Assembly: GCA_963632825.1 (NCBI GenBank)
Contig: CAVGWF010000066.1
Location: 1-27,786, forward strand
Reading direction: 5' to 3'
Source of the DNA: F23-B02 sp963632825
GTDB lineage: Bacteria > Bacillota > Clostridia > Oscillospirales > Oscillospiraceae
Length of the DNA stretch: 27,786 nucleotides
Part shown: piece after piece, positions 1 to 7,351 of the stretch
Position numbering within the stretch: position 1 is the stretch's first letter
How the letters are laid out: each line of letters opens with the position of its first letter
Translations under genes and position numbers: made by a program
The notes under the pieces: generated by a model
Seen by the model: only the letters and a program-made list of their open reading frames with translations
Told to the model about the DNA's origin: nothing
The model's database searches: none

Positions 1-1364
1 AGTTCGGTCTGCCCATAGTCGAGGTCGTCTCCGGCGGCGATATCACCAAGGAGGCGTTTGTAGCAAAGGACGACAGCGCAGTCATGGTAAACTCGGGCTT
101 CCTCAACGGCATGACCGTAAAGGAAGCGATCCCCGCAATGAAGAAATATGTCGTCGAGCAGGGAATAGGCAAGGAAAAGGTCAACTACAAGCTGCGCGAC
201 TGGGTGTTCTCACGCCAGCGCTACTGGGGCGAGCCCATACCGATGGTAAACTGCCCGAAGTGCGGCTGGGTGCCCGTTCCCGAGGAGGAGCTCCCGCTGC
301 TCCTGCCCGATGTCGAAAACTACGAGCCGACCGACAACGGCGAGTCGCCCATTGCGAAGATGCGCGATTGGGTCGAAACGATCTGCCCCAAGTGCGGCGG
401 CAAGGCCAAGCGCGAGACCGATACAATGCCCCAGTGGGCGGGCTCAAGCTGGTACTTCCTGCGCTATATGGACCCGCATAACGACAAGGAGCTGGCCTCC
501 AAGGAGGCGCTTGAGTACTGGTCGCCCGTCGATTGGTATAACGGCGGCATGGAGCACACGACGCTGCACCTGCTCTACTCCCGCTTCTGGCACAAGTTCC
601 TGTATGATATCGGCGTCGTGCCGACCAAGGAGCCATACGCCAAGCGCACGAGCCACGGCATGATCCTCGGCGAGGGCGGTGAGAAAATGTCGAAATCCCG
701 CGGCAATGTCGTAAATCCCAACGATATCGTTGCGCAGTACGGCGCGGACACCATGCGTCTGCACATCATGTTCATCGGCGACTTTGAAAAGGCCGTTTCC
801 TGGTCGAACGAAGCCGTCAAGGGTTCAAAGCGCTTCCTCGACCGATGCTGGAACCTCATGGAGCTTGCGCAGGACGGTGACGGCTACTCGGCCAAGAACG
901 AGGCTACCGTCCACAAGACGATAAAGAAGGTAGGCTCGGATATCGACGAGCTGAAGATGAACACCGCGATAGCGGCGCTCATGACCATGGTTAACGAGTT
1001 CTACGCAAACGGCTGTACCAAGGGCGAGGTCAAGACACTTATTCTCATGCTCAGCCCCTTTGCTCCGCATATCGCGGAGGAAATGTGGGAGCTCATGGGC
1101 TTCGCGGCAAAGGAGGGCAAGATGGCAATGCAGATGCGCTGGCCCGAGTATGACGAGGCAAAGACCGTCGATGCAACGCGCGAGATGGCGGTTCAGGTAA
1201 ACGGCAAGCTCAGGACCACCATCACCGTCGCTTCCGATTCCGACGACAGCGTTATTGTCGAGACCGCCTGCGCCGACGAGAAGATAAAGCGCCTCATGGA
1301 GGGCAAGCAGCTCGTCAAGACCATTGTCGTAAAGAATAAACTTATCAACCTTATCATAAAGTAA
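1..1364 (+). CDS. leuS: Leucyl-tRNA synthetase, C-terminal part (cut by window edge)
   Basis: This class I synthetase charges tRNA-Leu in the cytoplasm. The reading frame is open from base 3 with no start in the window, so only the last 453 residues or so are present, a little over half of a usual LeuRS of about 800 residues. Visible parts are the end of the editing/catalytic region (DWVFSRQRYWGEPIP), a zinc-type insert with two CPKCG pairs, the MPQWAGSSWY motif, the KMSKS loop at bases 684-698 (KMSKSRGN), the anticodon-binding helical region and the small C-terminal domain ending in LINLIIK. The stop codon lies 3 bases before the -35 box of the rpsU promoter, and I see no terminator between them, so some read-through into rpsU is likely. 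Identity is certain; the start is outside the window. Confidence 0.97.
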   Translation, partial: FGLPIVEVVSGGDITKEAFVAKDDSAVMVNSGFLNGMTVKEAIPAMKKYVVEQGIGKEKVNYKLRDWVFSRQRYWGEPIPMVNCPKCGWVPVPEEELPLLLPDVENYEPTDNGESPIAKMRDWVETICPKCGGKAKRETDTMPQWAGSSWYFLRYMDPHNDKELASKEALEYWSPVDWYNGGMEHTTLHLLYSRFWHKFLYDIGVVPTKEPYAKRTSHGMILGEGGEKMSKSRGNVVNPNDIVAQYGADTMRLHIMFIGDFEKAVSWSNEAVKGSKRFLDRCWNLMELAQDGDGYSAKNEATVHKTIKKVGSDIDELKMNTAIAALMTMVNEFYANGCTKGEVKTLILMLSPFAPHIAEEMWELMGFAAKEGKMAMQMRWPEYDEAKTVDATREMAVQVNGKLRTTITVASDSDDSVIVETACADEKIKRLMEGKQLVKTIVVKNKLINLIIK

Positions 1365-1367
1365 AGG

Positions 1368-1396
1368 TTGACATTATGCCCGAATGTGAGTATAAT
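1368..1396 (+). promoter_or_regulatory. Perfect consensus sigma-A promoter for rpsU
   Basis: TTGACA at 1368-1373 and TATAAT at 1391-1396 are separated by exactly 17 bases, matching both consensus hexamers completely. Transcription should start near 1403, leaving a leader of about 60 bases before rpsU. Such a strong promoter fits a highly expressed ribosomal protein gene. Confidence 0.9.
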
Positions 1397-1462
1397 ATCA
1401 GCGTTAAGCCATGAATTTGGCCCTTAAAGCGCCGAAAGGCGTTAATGGAGGGAGTGAAATAA

Positions 1463-1648
1463 ATGTCTGAAGTCTATGTCAAGGAGAACGAATCTCTGGA
1501 CAATGCTCTTAAAAGATTTAAGCGCAGCTGTGCCAAGGCCGGTGTACTGGCTGACCTGAGAAAGAAGGAGTACTACCAGAGCCCCAGCGTCAAGCGCCGC
1601 AAAAAGAGCGAGGCAGCACGCAAGAACAAGAATAAGCGTTACTACTGA
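1463..1648 (+). CDS. rpsU: 30S ribosomal protein bS21
   Basis: A 61-residue basic protein of the small ribosomal subunit that acts near the anti-Shine-Dalgarno end of 16S rRNA during initiation. The sequence starts MSEVYVKENESLDNALKRFK, and the family pattern continues through RSCAKAGVLADLRKKEYY and the Lys/Arg-rich tail (KRRKKSEAARKNKNKRYY). Length is normal for Bacillota bS21. A GGAGGGAG ribosome site lies about 7 bases upstream. The gene has its own consensus promoter and is closed by a strong hairpin terminator, so it is transcribed mainly alone. The leader holds a small GNRA-type hairpin (CGCC-GAAA-GGCG) just before the ribosome site. Confidence 0.97.
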   Translation: MSEVYVKENESLDNALKRFKRSCAKAGVLADLRKKEYYQSPSVKRRKKSEAARKNKNKRYY

Positions 1649-1660
1649 TAACGCAATTAA

Positions 1661-1691
1661 AATTCCGCATCGAAGGATGCGGAATTTTTTT
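1661..1691. terminator. Rho-independent terminator between convergent rpsU and mtnN
   Basis: An 11-bp perfect stem (AATTCCGCATC with GATGCGGAATT) and GAAG loop is followed by seven T on the plus strand (1685-1691). On the minus strand it is followed by TTTTAATT, so it may also stop transcripts coming from the nucleosidase gene. Confidence 0.92.
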
Positions 1692-1755
1692 ATGCTCTGA
1701 GGGCTTTTTGGCCGGTCAACGGACCTTGCGCTAAAAACGCAGGGTGGGTGATTTT

Positions 1756-2412
1756 TTATATCTCGCCGAGCACGGCGCAGACGGCATCAAAGGCCTTCTG
1801 CGCGGCAAAGGCGACGTTTTTCTCAAAGCTGCCGAGACCCGCTTCATCCTCGGTGTCGGATATCGCGCGCACGCAGTTAAACGGAACGTTCATCGCGCTG
1901 CACGCATGCGCGGCTGCGGCGGTCTCCATGTCGCAGCATACAGGGTCAAAGCGCTCGACAATGCTCCCGCGACCCTCGCTCTCAATGAACACATCGCCCG
2001 TAACCGTGCGGCCGCACAGGAGCCCCTGGGCGCGGCCTATATCGACTATGTCCTGCGCACAGGCAAAGTCGGGATCAATGGCGCTCGGGTGGTAGTCGAT
2101 GACAAGCTGCGGCGAGAGATCGTGATAGACGCAGTCCGTTATCATAATACACTGACCTATATGAACTCCGCCCCTTATCGCTCCGGCAACGCCGGACATG
2201 ATCACTCTGTCTGCGCCGCAGTCGCGCATAAGCGTCATTGCGCCGAGGGCGGCGTTTACCTTTCCGAGTCCGCAGAACACGGCGGATACATCATGCCCGC
2301 ACAAAATGCCGTCTGCTCTCTGCATGCCGTGCAGAGCGGCTGCCTTGCCGCCGAGCGCCGATTTATACGGCTCAAATTCCGGCGCACAGGCGCACAGTAT
2401 TCCTATTTTCAT
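1756..2412 (-). CDS. mtnN: 5'-methylthioadenosine/S-adenosylhomocysteine nucleosidase
   Basis: Hydrolyses the N-glycosidic bond of MTA and SAH to release adenine, in methionine salvage and SAM by-product removal. The 218-residue protein has the PNP/UDP phosphorylase fold signature. Seen: Glu12 near the N-terminus in the position of E. coli Glu12, GLGKVNAALGAM, YHD, CDMETAA (the Met-Glu pair that binds ribose) and RAISDTED carrying the catalytic Asp. I chose the ATG at 2412 because the protein then begins MKIGILCA like E. coli MtnN (MKIGIIGA), and it overlaps the upstream stop as ATGA, implying translational coupling with the YbaK gene. Five codons further upstream there is an ATG that does not fit the family start. 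Futalosine hydrolase is a related alternative, but the catalytic set fits MtnN well. Confidence 0.88.
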   Translation of the reverse strand: MKIGILCACAPEFEPYKSALGGKAAALHGMQRADGILCGHDVSAVFCGLGKVNAALGAMTLMRDCGADRVIMSGVAGAIRGGVHIGQCIMITDCVYHDLSPQLVIDYHPSAIDPDFACAQDIVDIGRAQGLLCGRTVTGDVFIESEGRGSIVERFDPVCCDMETAAAAHACSAMNVPFNCVRAISDTEDEAGLGSFEKNVAFAAQKAFDAVCAVLGEI

Positions 2413-2966
2413 TCTTCGACCTCCCACGGTAAAGTAACGACTGCATATTCGTGCCCGACCTCGGGCAGGAACTTTTCCGTAATGTCGGCAGTCCTTATCT
2501 TAAGCGTTGATGTATTGATGCACGGATGGCAGCCTATATATTCGTCCTTTAATAGATCTTCGTCTATGACAAGGTGAACCCGGCCCTTATCGTTCATGAG
2601 CCCCAGAACGCTCACCGAGCCCGGCGTTATGTCCAGAAGCTCCTGCATGTGCTCGGACGAGGCAAACGACAGCCGCGCCGTGCCTATCTGCTTTGAAAGA
2701 AGCTTTGTCTTAAAGGGCTTGTCTCCGGGCATGAGCAGCAGATAAAACTCCGTCTGCTGCCGGTTCGTGAGAAAGAGATTCTTGCATATCTCAGCGCCGA
2801 GCGTTTTCTCAATCTCATGACATGCCTCAATGGTGTCGGCATGTTCATGATCGACGCGGGCGTAGCCTATGCCGAGCCTGTCGAGCATATCGTAGCAGCG
2901 CCGTTCCTTCGGCAGACGCTCGGCAAAGTCTTCCGGTCTGCCGCTGTAAAGCCGTGATGTTTCCAT
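2409..2966 (-). CDS. YbaK/ProXp-type aminoacyl-tRNA deacylase (PrdX-like)
   Basis: A free-standing trans-editing protein that likely hydrolyses mischarged tRNA, most probably Ala-tRNA(Pro), as in the PrdX/ProXp-ala family. The 185 residues match the family in length. The first ~35 residues are an N-terminal extension; then comes the YbaK core, with the EACHEIEKTLGAEICKNLFL and KTKLLSKQIGTARLSFAS segments followed by the ITPGSVSVLGLMND motif and INTSTLKI near the end. An AGAGG ribosome site is 9 bases before the ATG. It is first in a two-gene minus-strand unit with mtnN (ATGA overlap). Exact tRNA specificity cannot be read from the sequence. Confidence 0.85.
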   Translation of the reverse strand: METSRLYSGRPEDFAERLPKERRCYDMLDRLGIGYARVDHEHADTIEACHEIEKTLGAEICKNLFLTNRQQTEFYLLLMPGDKPFKTKLLSKQIGTARLSFASSEHMQELLDITPGSVSVLGLMNDKGRVHLVIDEDLLKDEYIGCHPCINTSTLKIRTADITEKFLPEVGHEYAVVTLPWEVEE

Positions 2967-3071
2967 TATCTTTTACCTCTTGTCATATGGCAGCCGGATG
3001 CGGTTTGCCTCGGCGGCCTTTATAAGAATCCCTGAAATCGGGATGCCTGCGTTAATGCACCGTATTCACTC

Positions 3072-3083
3072 ATGGGATCCCAT
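3072..3083. repeat. Perfect 12-bp palindrome in divergent spacer
   Basis: ATGGGATCCCAT is a perfect dyad in the 242-base spacer between the divergent YbaK and glycosylase genes. It may be a protein-binding site or chance; no second copy was seen in the window. Confidence 0.35.
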
Positions 3084-3139
3084 ATCGGATATCCTGCGCC
3101 GGTATGCTCATTATCGCATATTTTGTCCGTCCGTGCAAC

Positions 3140-3168
3140 TTGTAAAAGCTCGTGCACGGGTATATAAT
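3140..3168 (+). promoter_or_regulatory. Promoter of the glycosylase-HAD unit with a flanking dyad
   Basis: TTGTAA (3140-3145) and TATAAT (3163-3168) are 17 bases apart. An inverted repeat, CCGTGCA at 3131-3137 and TGCACGG at 3153-3159, brackets the -35 box and fills the spacer, and the right half includes the 8-bp palindrome CGTGCACG. This is an operator-like arrangement; the binding protein is unknown. Confidence 0.7.
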
Positions 3169-3208
3169 TATATAATTATTTCTACTTTATATTTTTCGAG
3201 GCTTTAAC

Positions 3209-4006
3209 ATGAAACTGTGCAGCGAGAAAGAGCTTGATATGTCAAAAACCTTCGAATGCGGTCAGTGCTTTCGCTGGAATGTCGGTACAGACGGCGTTTA
3301 CCGCGGCGTTGTCGACGGGTATTACGCGGAGGTATCTGCACATGACGGGTCGGTTTACATAACATCAGATGCACCCGATGAGCTATGGCTTGAGTATTTT
3401 GACCTGTCGACCGATTATGCCGCCGTGAGCAGGGATTTTACCGGAGAATATCTGAAAAAATGCACCGAGTACGGCAGAGGCATACGCATTCTGCGTCAGG
3501 ACGGCTGGGAGGCGTTGTGCTCGTTTATCATATCCCAGTGCAATAACATAAGCCGTATAAAGGGCATTGTCGAGCGCCTCTGCGAAGGCTTCGGAGATAA
3601 GCTGCCAAACGGCGAGTATTACACATTCCCGAGTGCGCATGTAATAAGCGGTTTAACGCCGGAGGATCTATCCTGTATTCGGGCAGGCTACAGGGCGGAG
3701 TATATAATAGCCGCGGCACAGGCCGTGGAAAGCGGGGAAATAGACCTTGCGGCACTGAGAGCGTGCGATTACCGCCAGGCTATAAAGACGCTGCGCACCA
3801 TACGCGGAGTCGGTGAAAAGGTTGCCAACTGCGTCGTGCTGTTCGGACTGTGGCATATGGAGGCGTTTCCGGTAGATGTCTGGATGCGCCGCGCACTCAA
3901 GGAAAACTTCCCGCCCGATTTCAAGCCCGAAAGCCTTGGCAGATACGCGGGGCTTGCTCAGCAGTACATATTCTACTACGCAAGAAGCATGGGGAGAGAA
4001 AAATGA
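3209..4006 (+). CDS. OGG1-like 8-oxoguanine DNA glycosylase/AP lyase
   Basis: Base-excision repair enzyme of the HhH-GPD superfamily, expected to remove 8-oxoguanine and cleave the abasic site. The 265-residue protein has the N-terminal OGG domain (TFECGQCFRW, resembling the OGG1 start) and the hairpin-helix-hairpin TIRGVGEKVANCVVLFGL with Lys204 as the Schiff-base lysine, followed by FPVDVWMRRAL with Asp223. The Lys-Asp spacing of 19 equals that of human OGG1 (K249, D268). Asn-Ile after SQCNN also fits the family. It is the first gene of a unit with the HAD phosphatase, overlapping it as ATGA. DNA-3-methyladenine glycosylase II is a related alternative annotation, but the OGG N-domain argues for the OGG1 group. 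Confidence 0.88.
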   Translation: MKLCSEKELDMSKTFECGQCFRWNVGTDGVYRGVVDGYYAEVSAHDGSVYITSDAPDELWLEYFDLSTDYAAVSRDFTGEYLKKCTEYGRGIRILRQDGWEALCSFIISQCNNISRIKGIVERLCEGFGDKLPNGEYYTFPSAHVISGLTPEDLSCIRAGYRAEYIIAAAQAVESGEIDLAALRACDYRQAIKTLRTIRGVGEKVANCVVLFGLWHMEAFPVDVWMRRALKENFPPDFKPESLGRYAGLAQQYIFYYARSMGREK

Positions 4007-4818
4007 AATATAAACTGCTTGCCGCCGACATGGACGCGACGGCGTTAAATTCAAAAAAAGAGCTCACTCCCGCCACCGTAAGTGCGATGGAGCGGGCGAT
4101 AGCACAGGGAAAAACGGTCGTGTTTTCAACGGGACGCAGTATAAGTCTCGTGAAGCCGTATATTGATCTCGTGCGCGGCATGCGCTATGCCGTTACTGCT
4201 TCGGGAGCCTCGGTGATCGACACCGCGACTGGCGAAAAGCTGCTGTATGAGACAATTGATCCCGAGACGGTAAAATACATCGCAGCCCGTGCGGCGGGAT
4301 ATGTCATGCCGATATTATTCATAGACGATAAGACCTACGGCAGCTCGTGGTGCGTTGATAACTGTGCGGATTTCGGGCTGAGTGCATATGAGCCGATATA
4401 CCGCTCACAGATGAACCTCGTGGACGATGCCTTCGCATTCTTTATGTCCGATCCCAAGCCGGTCGAAAAGCTCAATCTGTTTTTTGCCTCCGACGGTGAG
4501 GCGGATGCGGTGTATGAGCAGATAAAAGCTCTGCCCGTGCGCTTTACGAGCAAAACGGAGCGCTCGCTGGAGATAAATGCGAGCGGCGTGAGCAAGGCCA
4601 AGGGACTGCGGGCGCTGTGCGCAAGGCTGGGGATAGATATGAGCGAGTGCATTGCAATAGGAGACGCCCAGAACGATGAGGAGATGCTCGCCTCCGCCGG
4701 ATTGAAGGCAGCCATGTCAAACGGAAGCGCACGCGTAAAAGCCATTGCCGACATTATCGCGCCAGATTGCGACAGCGACGGAGTGGCAGCCATAATTGAA
4801 CAATATTTGCTTGATTAG
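4003..4818 (+). CDS. Cof-type HAD-superfamily hydrolase
   Basis: A 271-residue phosphatase of the HAD-IIB (Cof/YbiV) class, which usually acts on sugar phosphates or similar small metabolites in the cytoplasm. Motif I is DMDATALNSK (nucleophile Asp and acid/base Asp), motif II is VVFSTGRS, the motif III lysine is in SKAKGLRAL, and motif IV is IGDAQNDEEML. Motif I reads DxDAT instead of the usual DxDGT; the catalytic residues are intact. The start ATG overlaps the glycosylase stop (ATGA), so an upstream in-frame start is not used. The substrate cannot be predicted from sequence. Confidence 0.88.
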   Translation: MKYKLLAADMDATALNSKKELTPATVSAMERAIAQGKTVVFSTGRSISLVKPYIDLVRGMRYAVTASGASVIDTATGEKLLYETIDPETVKYIAARAAGYVMPILFIDDKTYGSSWCVDNCADFGLSAYEPIYRSQMNLVDDAFAFFMSDPKPVEKLNLFFASDGEADAVYEQIKALPVRFTSKTERSLEINASGVSKAKGLRALCARLGIDMSECIAIGDAQNDEEMLASAGLKAAMSNGSARVKAIADIIAPDCDSDGVAAIIEQYLLD

Positions 4819-4839
4819 CTAAGCTGATTATAGTATAAT
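4811..4839 (+). promoter_or_regulatory. Promoter of the sirtuin-tagA-tmk unit
   Basis: TTGATT (4811-4816) and TATAAT (4834-4839) are 17 bases apart, giving a start near 4846, just before the AGGAG at 4849-4853. The -35 overlaps the end of the HAD gene. Confidence 0.75.
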
Positions 4840-4861
4840 GAACCGATTAGGAGTGACCGGC

Positions 4862-5578
4862 ATGAATGATAAAATATTTAAACTCAAGCAGTGGATAGAC
4901 GGCAGCGACAATGTCGTTTTCTTCGGCGGAGCAGGAGTGTCGACCGAAAGCGGCATACCCGACTTTCGCAGTGTCGACGGGCTTTATAACCAGCAGTGGA
5001 AATACCCGCCCGAAACAATACTCAGCCACTCGTTTTTCGTTAAATATCCGGAGGAGTACTATCGCTTTCACCGCGAGAAGCTCGTAATAGACGGGGTAAA
5101 GCCCAATGCCGCGCATTTAAAGCTTGCCGAGCTCGAGAAAATGGGGAAGCTGCGCGCGGTCGTAACTCAGAATATCGACGGGCTGCATCAGGCGGCCGGC
5201 AGCAAAAAGGTGCTGGAGCTCCATGGCAGTATTCTGCGCAGCTATTGCAGCCTATGCGGAAAGCCGTATCCCGCGGATAAAATGAACCACGGGCAGGGCG
5301 TGCCGCACTGCACCTGCGGCGGAGTTATAAGACCGGACATCGTTCTGTACGAGGAACCGCTTGATGAGAAGATCATAACGGAGGCGGTCCGCGTTATCTC
5401 CGAGGCGGAGGTGCTTATCATCGGCGGAACGAGCCTTAATGTGTATCCCGCTGCGGGACTCATAAATTATTACCGCGGAAATAAGCTTGCGCTCGTTAAC
5501 CTAAGCAGTACGCCTTACGACGACGAGGCAGACCTTGTTATAAACGAAAAGATCGGAAAGGTGTTTAGCCAGCTTTGA
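4862..5578 (+). CDS. cobB: NAD-dependent protein deacylase (sirtuin)
   Basis: Removes acyl groups from lysines using NAD+. The 238-residue protein shows the complete sirtuin set: GAGVSTESGIPDFRS (NAD-binding, residues 23-37), TQNIDGLH (102-109), catalytic His121 in LELHGS, and structural zinc cysteines 129, 132, 150 and 152 (CxxC and CxC). The C-terminal GGTSLNVYPAAG is the second NAD-binding segment. I chose ATG 4862 because AGGAG sits 8 bases upstream; the ATG at 4838 lies inside the -10 box of the likely promoter and has no ribosome site. Its stop overlaps the TTG start of the next gene, suggesting coupling. Acyl specificity is not clear from the sequence. Confidence 0.93.
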   Translation: MNDKIFKLKQWIDGSDNVVFFGGAGVSTESGIPDFRSVDGLYNQQWKYPPETILSHSFFVKYPEEYYRFHREKLVIDGVKPNAAHLKLAELEKMGKLRAVVTQNIDGLHQAAGSKKVLELHGSILRSYCSLCGKPYPADKMNHGQGVPHCTCGGVIRPDIVLYEEPLDEKIITEAVRVISEAEVLIIGGTSLNVYPAAGLINYYRGNKLALVNLSSTPYDDEADLVINEKIGKVFSQL

Positions 5579-6315
5579 GTAGGATAGATGTGATGGGCGT
5601 CGGATTTGACGATCTGACGCGGGATGAAGCAATAGCCCTGTGCAGGAACCTCATTGAGGAGCATCGCGGCGCATATATGGTCACCCCGAATCCGGAGATA
5701 GTCATGGCGGCATGGGATAACTCCGAGCTGCACAGGGCGATATGCAATGCAGACCTTGTTATACCCGACGGTATCGGTGTCGTAAAGGCCGCAAAGATCC
5801 TCGGTACCCCGCTTAAGCAGCGCCTGCCGGGAATAGAGATAGGCGAGGCTATCCTTGAATATGCCTCAAAAACCGGAAAGAGCGTTTTTCTGCTCGGTGC
5901 AAAGCCGGGTGTCGCAGAGCTGGCGGCGCAGAAAATGAGGGAAACATATCCGGGACTAAATATCTGCGGCGTGAACGACGGATATTTTAAGGACGATGCA
6001 CCGGTCATAGAGAAGATAAACGCCGCAAGGCCGGATTTTCTCGTTGTCTGCCTCGGCTTTCCGAAGCAGGAGCTCTGGATGGCAGAGAATGCGTCCAAGC
6101 TTGATGTCGGACTTATGGCGGGGCTCGGCGGCTCAATCGATGTTTTTGCCGGCACCGTTCTGCGTGCGCCGGAGAGGTGGCAGAGAATGAATGCCGAGTG
6201 GCTCTACCGCTGTATAAAGGAGCCGTGGAGGTTTAAGCGCATAGCCCGTCTGCCGCTGTTTATCTTGAAAGCGATAGGAAAAAGAATAAGGAAGTTTTTC
6301 AATGGAAAAGGGTAA
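5575..6315 (+). CDS. WecG/TagA/CpsF family glycosyltransferase (GT26)
   Basis: Members transfer ManNAc or a related sugar onto a lipid-linked precursor at the inner face of the membrane, as TagA/TarA does in wall teichoic acid synthesis. The 246 residues contain TPNPEIVMAA, IPDGIGVVKAAKILG, QRLPGIEI, VFLLGAKPGVAELAA, VVCLGFPKQELWMAEN and GLGGSIDVFAG, then the basic C-terminal tail (EWLYRCIKEPWRFKRIARL) that anchors the family to membrane. I use the TTG start at 5575, which overlaps the sirtuin stop (TTGA) and gives MSRIDVMGVGFDDLT, the normal family N-terminus; AAGGTG lies 11 bases upstream. It overlaps tmk by 14 bases. No other teichoic acid gene is in the window, so the acceptor is unknown. 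Confidence 0.9.
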   Translation: MSRIDVMGVGFDDLTRDEAIALCRNLIEEHRGAYMVTPNPEIVMAAWDNSELHRAICNADLVIPDGIGVVKAAKILGTPLKQRLPGIEIGEAILEYASKTGKSVFLLGAKPGVAELAAQKMRETYPGLNICGVNDGYFKDDAPVIEKINAARPDFLVVCLGFPKQELWMAENASKLDVGLMAGLGGSIDVFAGTVLRAPERWQRMNAEWLYRCIKEPWRFKRIARLPLFILKAIGKRIRKFFNGKG

Positions 6316-6970
6316 GCTCATCGTCTTTGAGGGCATCGACGGCAGCGGCAAATCCGCGAACTATAAGCGCGTGTGCGCCCGCCTTGAGGCAGAGGGCATT
6401 AAATACAATCACATAGTTTTCCCGCGTTATGATAACGAGAGCAGCTCGCTCATAAGGATGTATCTCGGCGGTGAATTCGGCTCGGATCCGGCTGATGTAA
6501 ATGCCTATGCGGCTTCGACCTTCTATGCCGTCGACCGTTTTGCGGCATACCGCACCGACTGGGGAAAGGCGTATAATTCAGGCGGGTTTATCCTCTCGGA
6601 CAGGTATACGACCTCGAATGCCGTGCATCAGGGCGCAAAGCTTGCCGACTGCGAGCTTGAGGGATTTTTCGACTGGCTGTATGATTTTGAATATGTAAAG
6701 CTCGGACTTCCGCGTCCCGACCTCGTGGTCTATCTTGATGTCGATGTCGAGACCGCGCTCCGCCGCATGAAGCGCCGTCAGGAAAAAACGAATACAGCGG
6801 CGGATATTCACGAGAAGAATATCGCTTATCTTGAAAACTGCCTGCGCGCTGCGGATAAAGCCGCCGATTACTACGGGTGGACGAGAATACCGTTTGAGGC
6901 GGACGGTGCCGAGCGCGAGATAGAGGAAAAGCATGAGGAGATATACTCCATTATCAGGAATGCTCTGTGA
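6302..6970 (+). CDS. tmk: Thymidylate kinase
   Basis: Phosphorylates dTMP to dTDP for DNA synthesis. The 222-residue protein has the P-loop GIDGSGKS (residues 11-18), the dTMP-binding FPRYDNESSSLIRMYLGG segment, the DRY region (LSDRYTTSNAVHQG) with the following acidic loop, the VVYLDVD strand, and a lid with RRMKRRQEK. The residues after the P-loop read SAN rather than the common TTQ. It begins inside the 3' end of the tagA-like gene, so it belongs to the sirtuin-tagA-tmk transcript. No clear uridine-tract terminator follows. Confidence 0.9.
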   Translation: MEKGKLIVFEGIDGSGKSANYKRVCARLEAEGIKYNHIVFPRYDNESSSLIRMYLGGEFGSDPADVNAYAASTFYAVDRFAAYRTDWGKAYNSGGFILSDRYTTSNAVHQGAKLADCELEGFFDWLYDFEYVKLGLPRPDLVVYLDVDVETALRRMKRRQEKTNTAADIHEKNIAYLENCLRAADKAADYYGWTRIPFEADGAEREIEEKHEEIYSIIRNAL

Positions 6971-7070
6971 TAAAGCCGCCAACGGCAAAAGCCGGTCCCG
7001 AATCGGATCGGCGAAGCGGACAAAGCAGGATTTTTCGTTAAGCGCATGCTTTGTAAAAAATGCGGCGTTT

Positions 7071-7119
7071 CTGACAGGCTGAGGAGCTCCCTAAGGAGCC
7101 CCTCATTAGCCTCGGTCAG
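7071..7119. other. Long imperfect hairpin between tmk and the Cys-rich peptide gene
   Basis: GAGGAGCTCC (7081-7090) and GGAGCCCCTC (7095-7104) pair at nine of ten positions around a CTAA loop, and the stem is extended by GGCT/AGCC and CTGAC (7071-7075)/GTCAG (7115-7119). It covers the stop codon of the minus-strand peptide gene. No T-tract is directly adjacent on either strand (the nearest on the minus strand is at 7055-7060), so it may be a weak terminator or an mRNA 3' end stabiliser. Confidence 0.5.
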
Positions 7120-7244
7120 CAGCCGCAGCCGCAGTCGTTGCCGCTGCCGCAGCCGCAGCTTCCTCCGCAGTTGCCGCAGCCGAAGAAGAGGATGATGAGT
7201 ATGAGAATTATCCAGATGCAGCTGTTGTTATTGTTGCAGAACAT
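7116..7244 (-). CDS. 42-residue Cys/Gly-rich single-helix membrane peptide
   Basis: Translation on the minus strand from the ATG at 7242-7244 gives 42 residues: a short Cys/Asn head (MFCNNNNSC), a hydrophobic helix (IWIILILIILFF, residues 10-21), then a tail made almost only of Gly, Cys, Asn and Ser (GCGNCGGSCGCGSGNDCGCGC). Nine cysteines occur, six or more of them in CxC or CxxC spacing. An AAAGG ribosome site is 8 bases upstream and a plausible promoter lies at 7352-7381. It resembles the small proteins annotated in Clostridia as chorion class high-cysteine HCB protein 13, whose function I do not know. Metal binding or surface cross-linking are guesses. The repeated gca/gcc pattern could be low-complexity DNA, but the helix and ribosome site argue for a gene. 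Confidence 0.72.
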   Translation of the reverse strand: MFCNNNNSCIWIILILIILFFGCGNCGGSCGCGSGNDCGCGC

Positions 7245-7351
7245 ATATAAGACCTTTCCCCGCGCCTCAAATTCCGCAGCTCGATCCGGCGCGGCGGACC
7301 TACGACACGAAATTATCCGTTAGTATCGCAGCAGCGCTGCGTCTGTGATAT

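Noticed and set aside
4027..4056. HAD motif I reads DxDAT instead of DxDGT.
   Set aside because: Both aspartates and the threonine are kept; Gly to Ala at this place is a mild change and not evidence of a new function.
4838..4861. Upstream ATG (4838) as the sirtuin start.
   Set aside because: It falls in the TATAAT box and has no ribosome site, whereas ATG 4862 has AGGAG at the right distance.
7020..7060. ACAAAGCA/TGCTTTGT inverted repeat downstream of tmk as a terminator.
   Set aside because: It is followed by A6, not T, on the plus strand, and on the minus strand the T-run precedes the stem, so it does not act as an intrinsic terminator in either direction.
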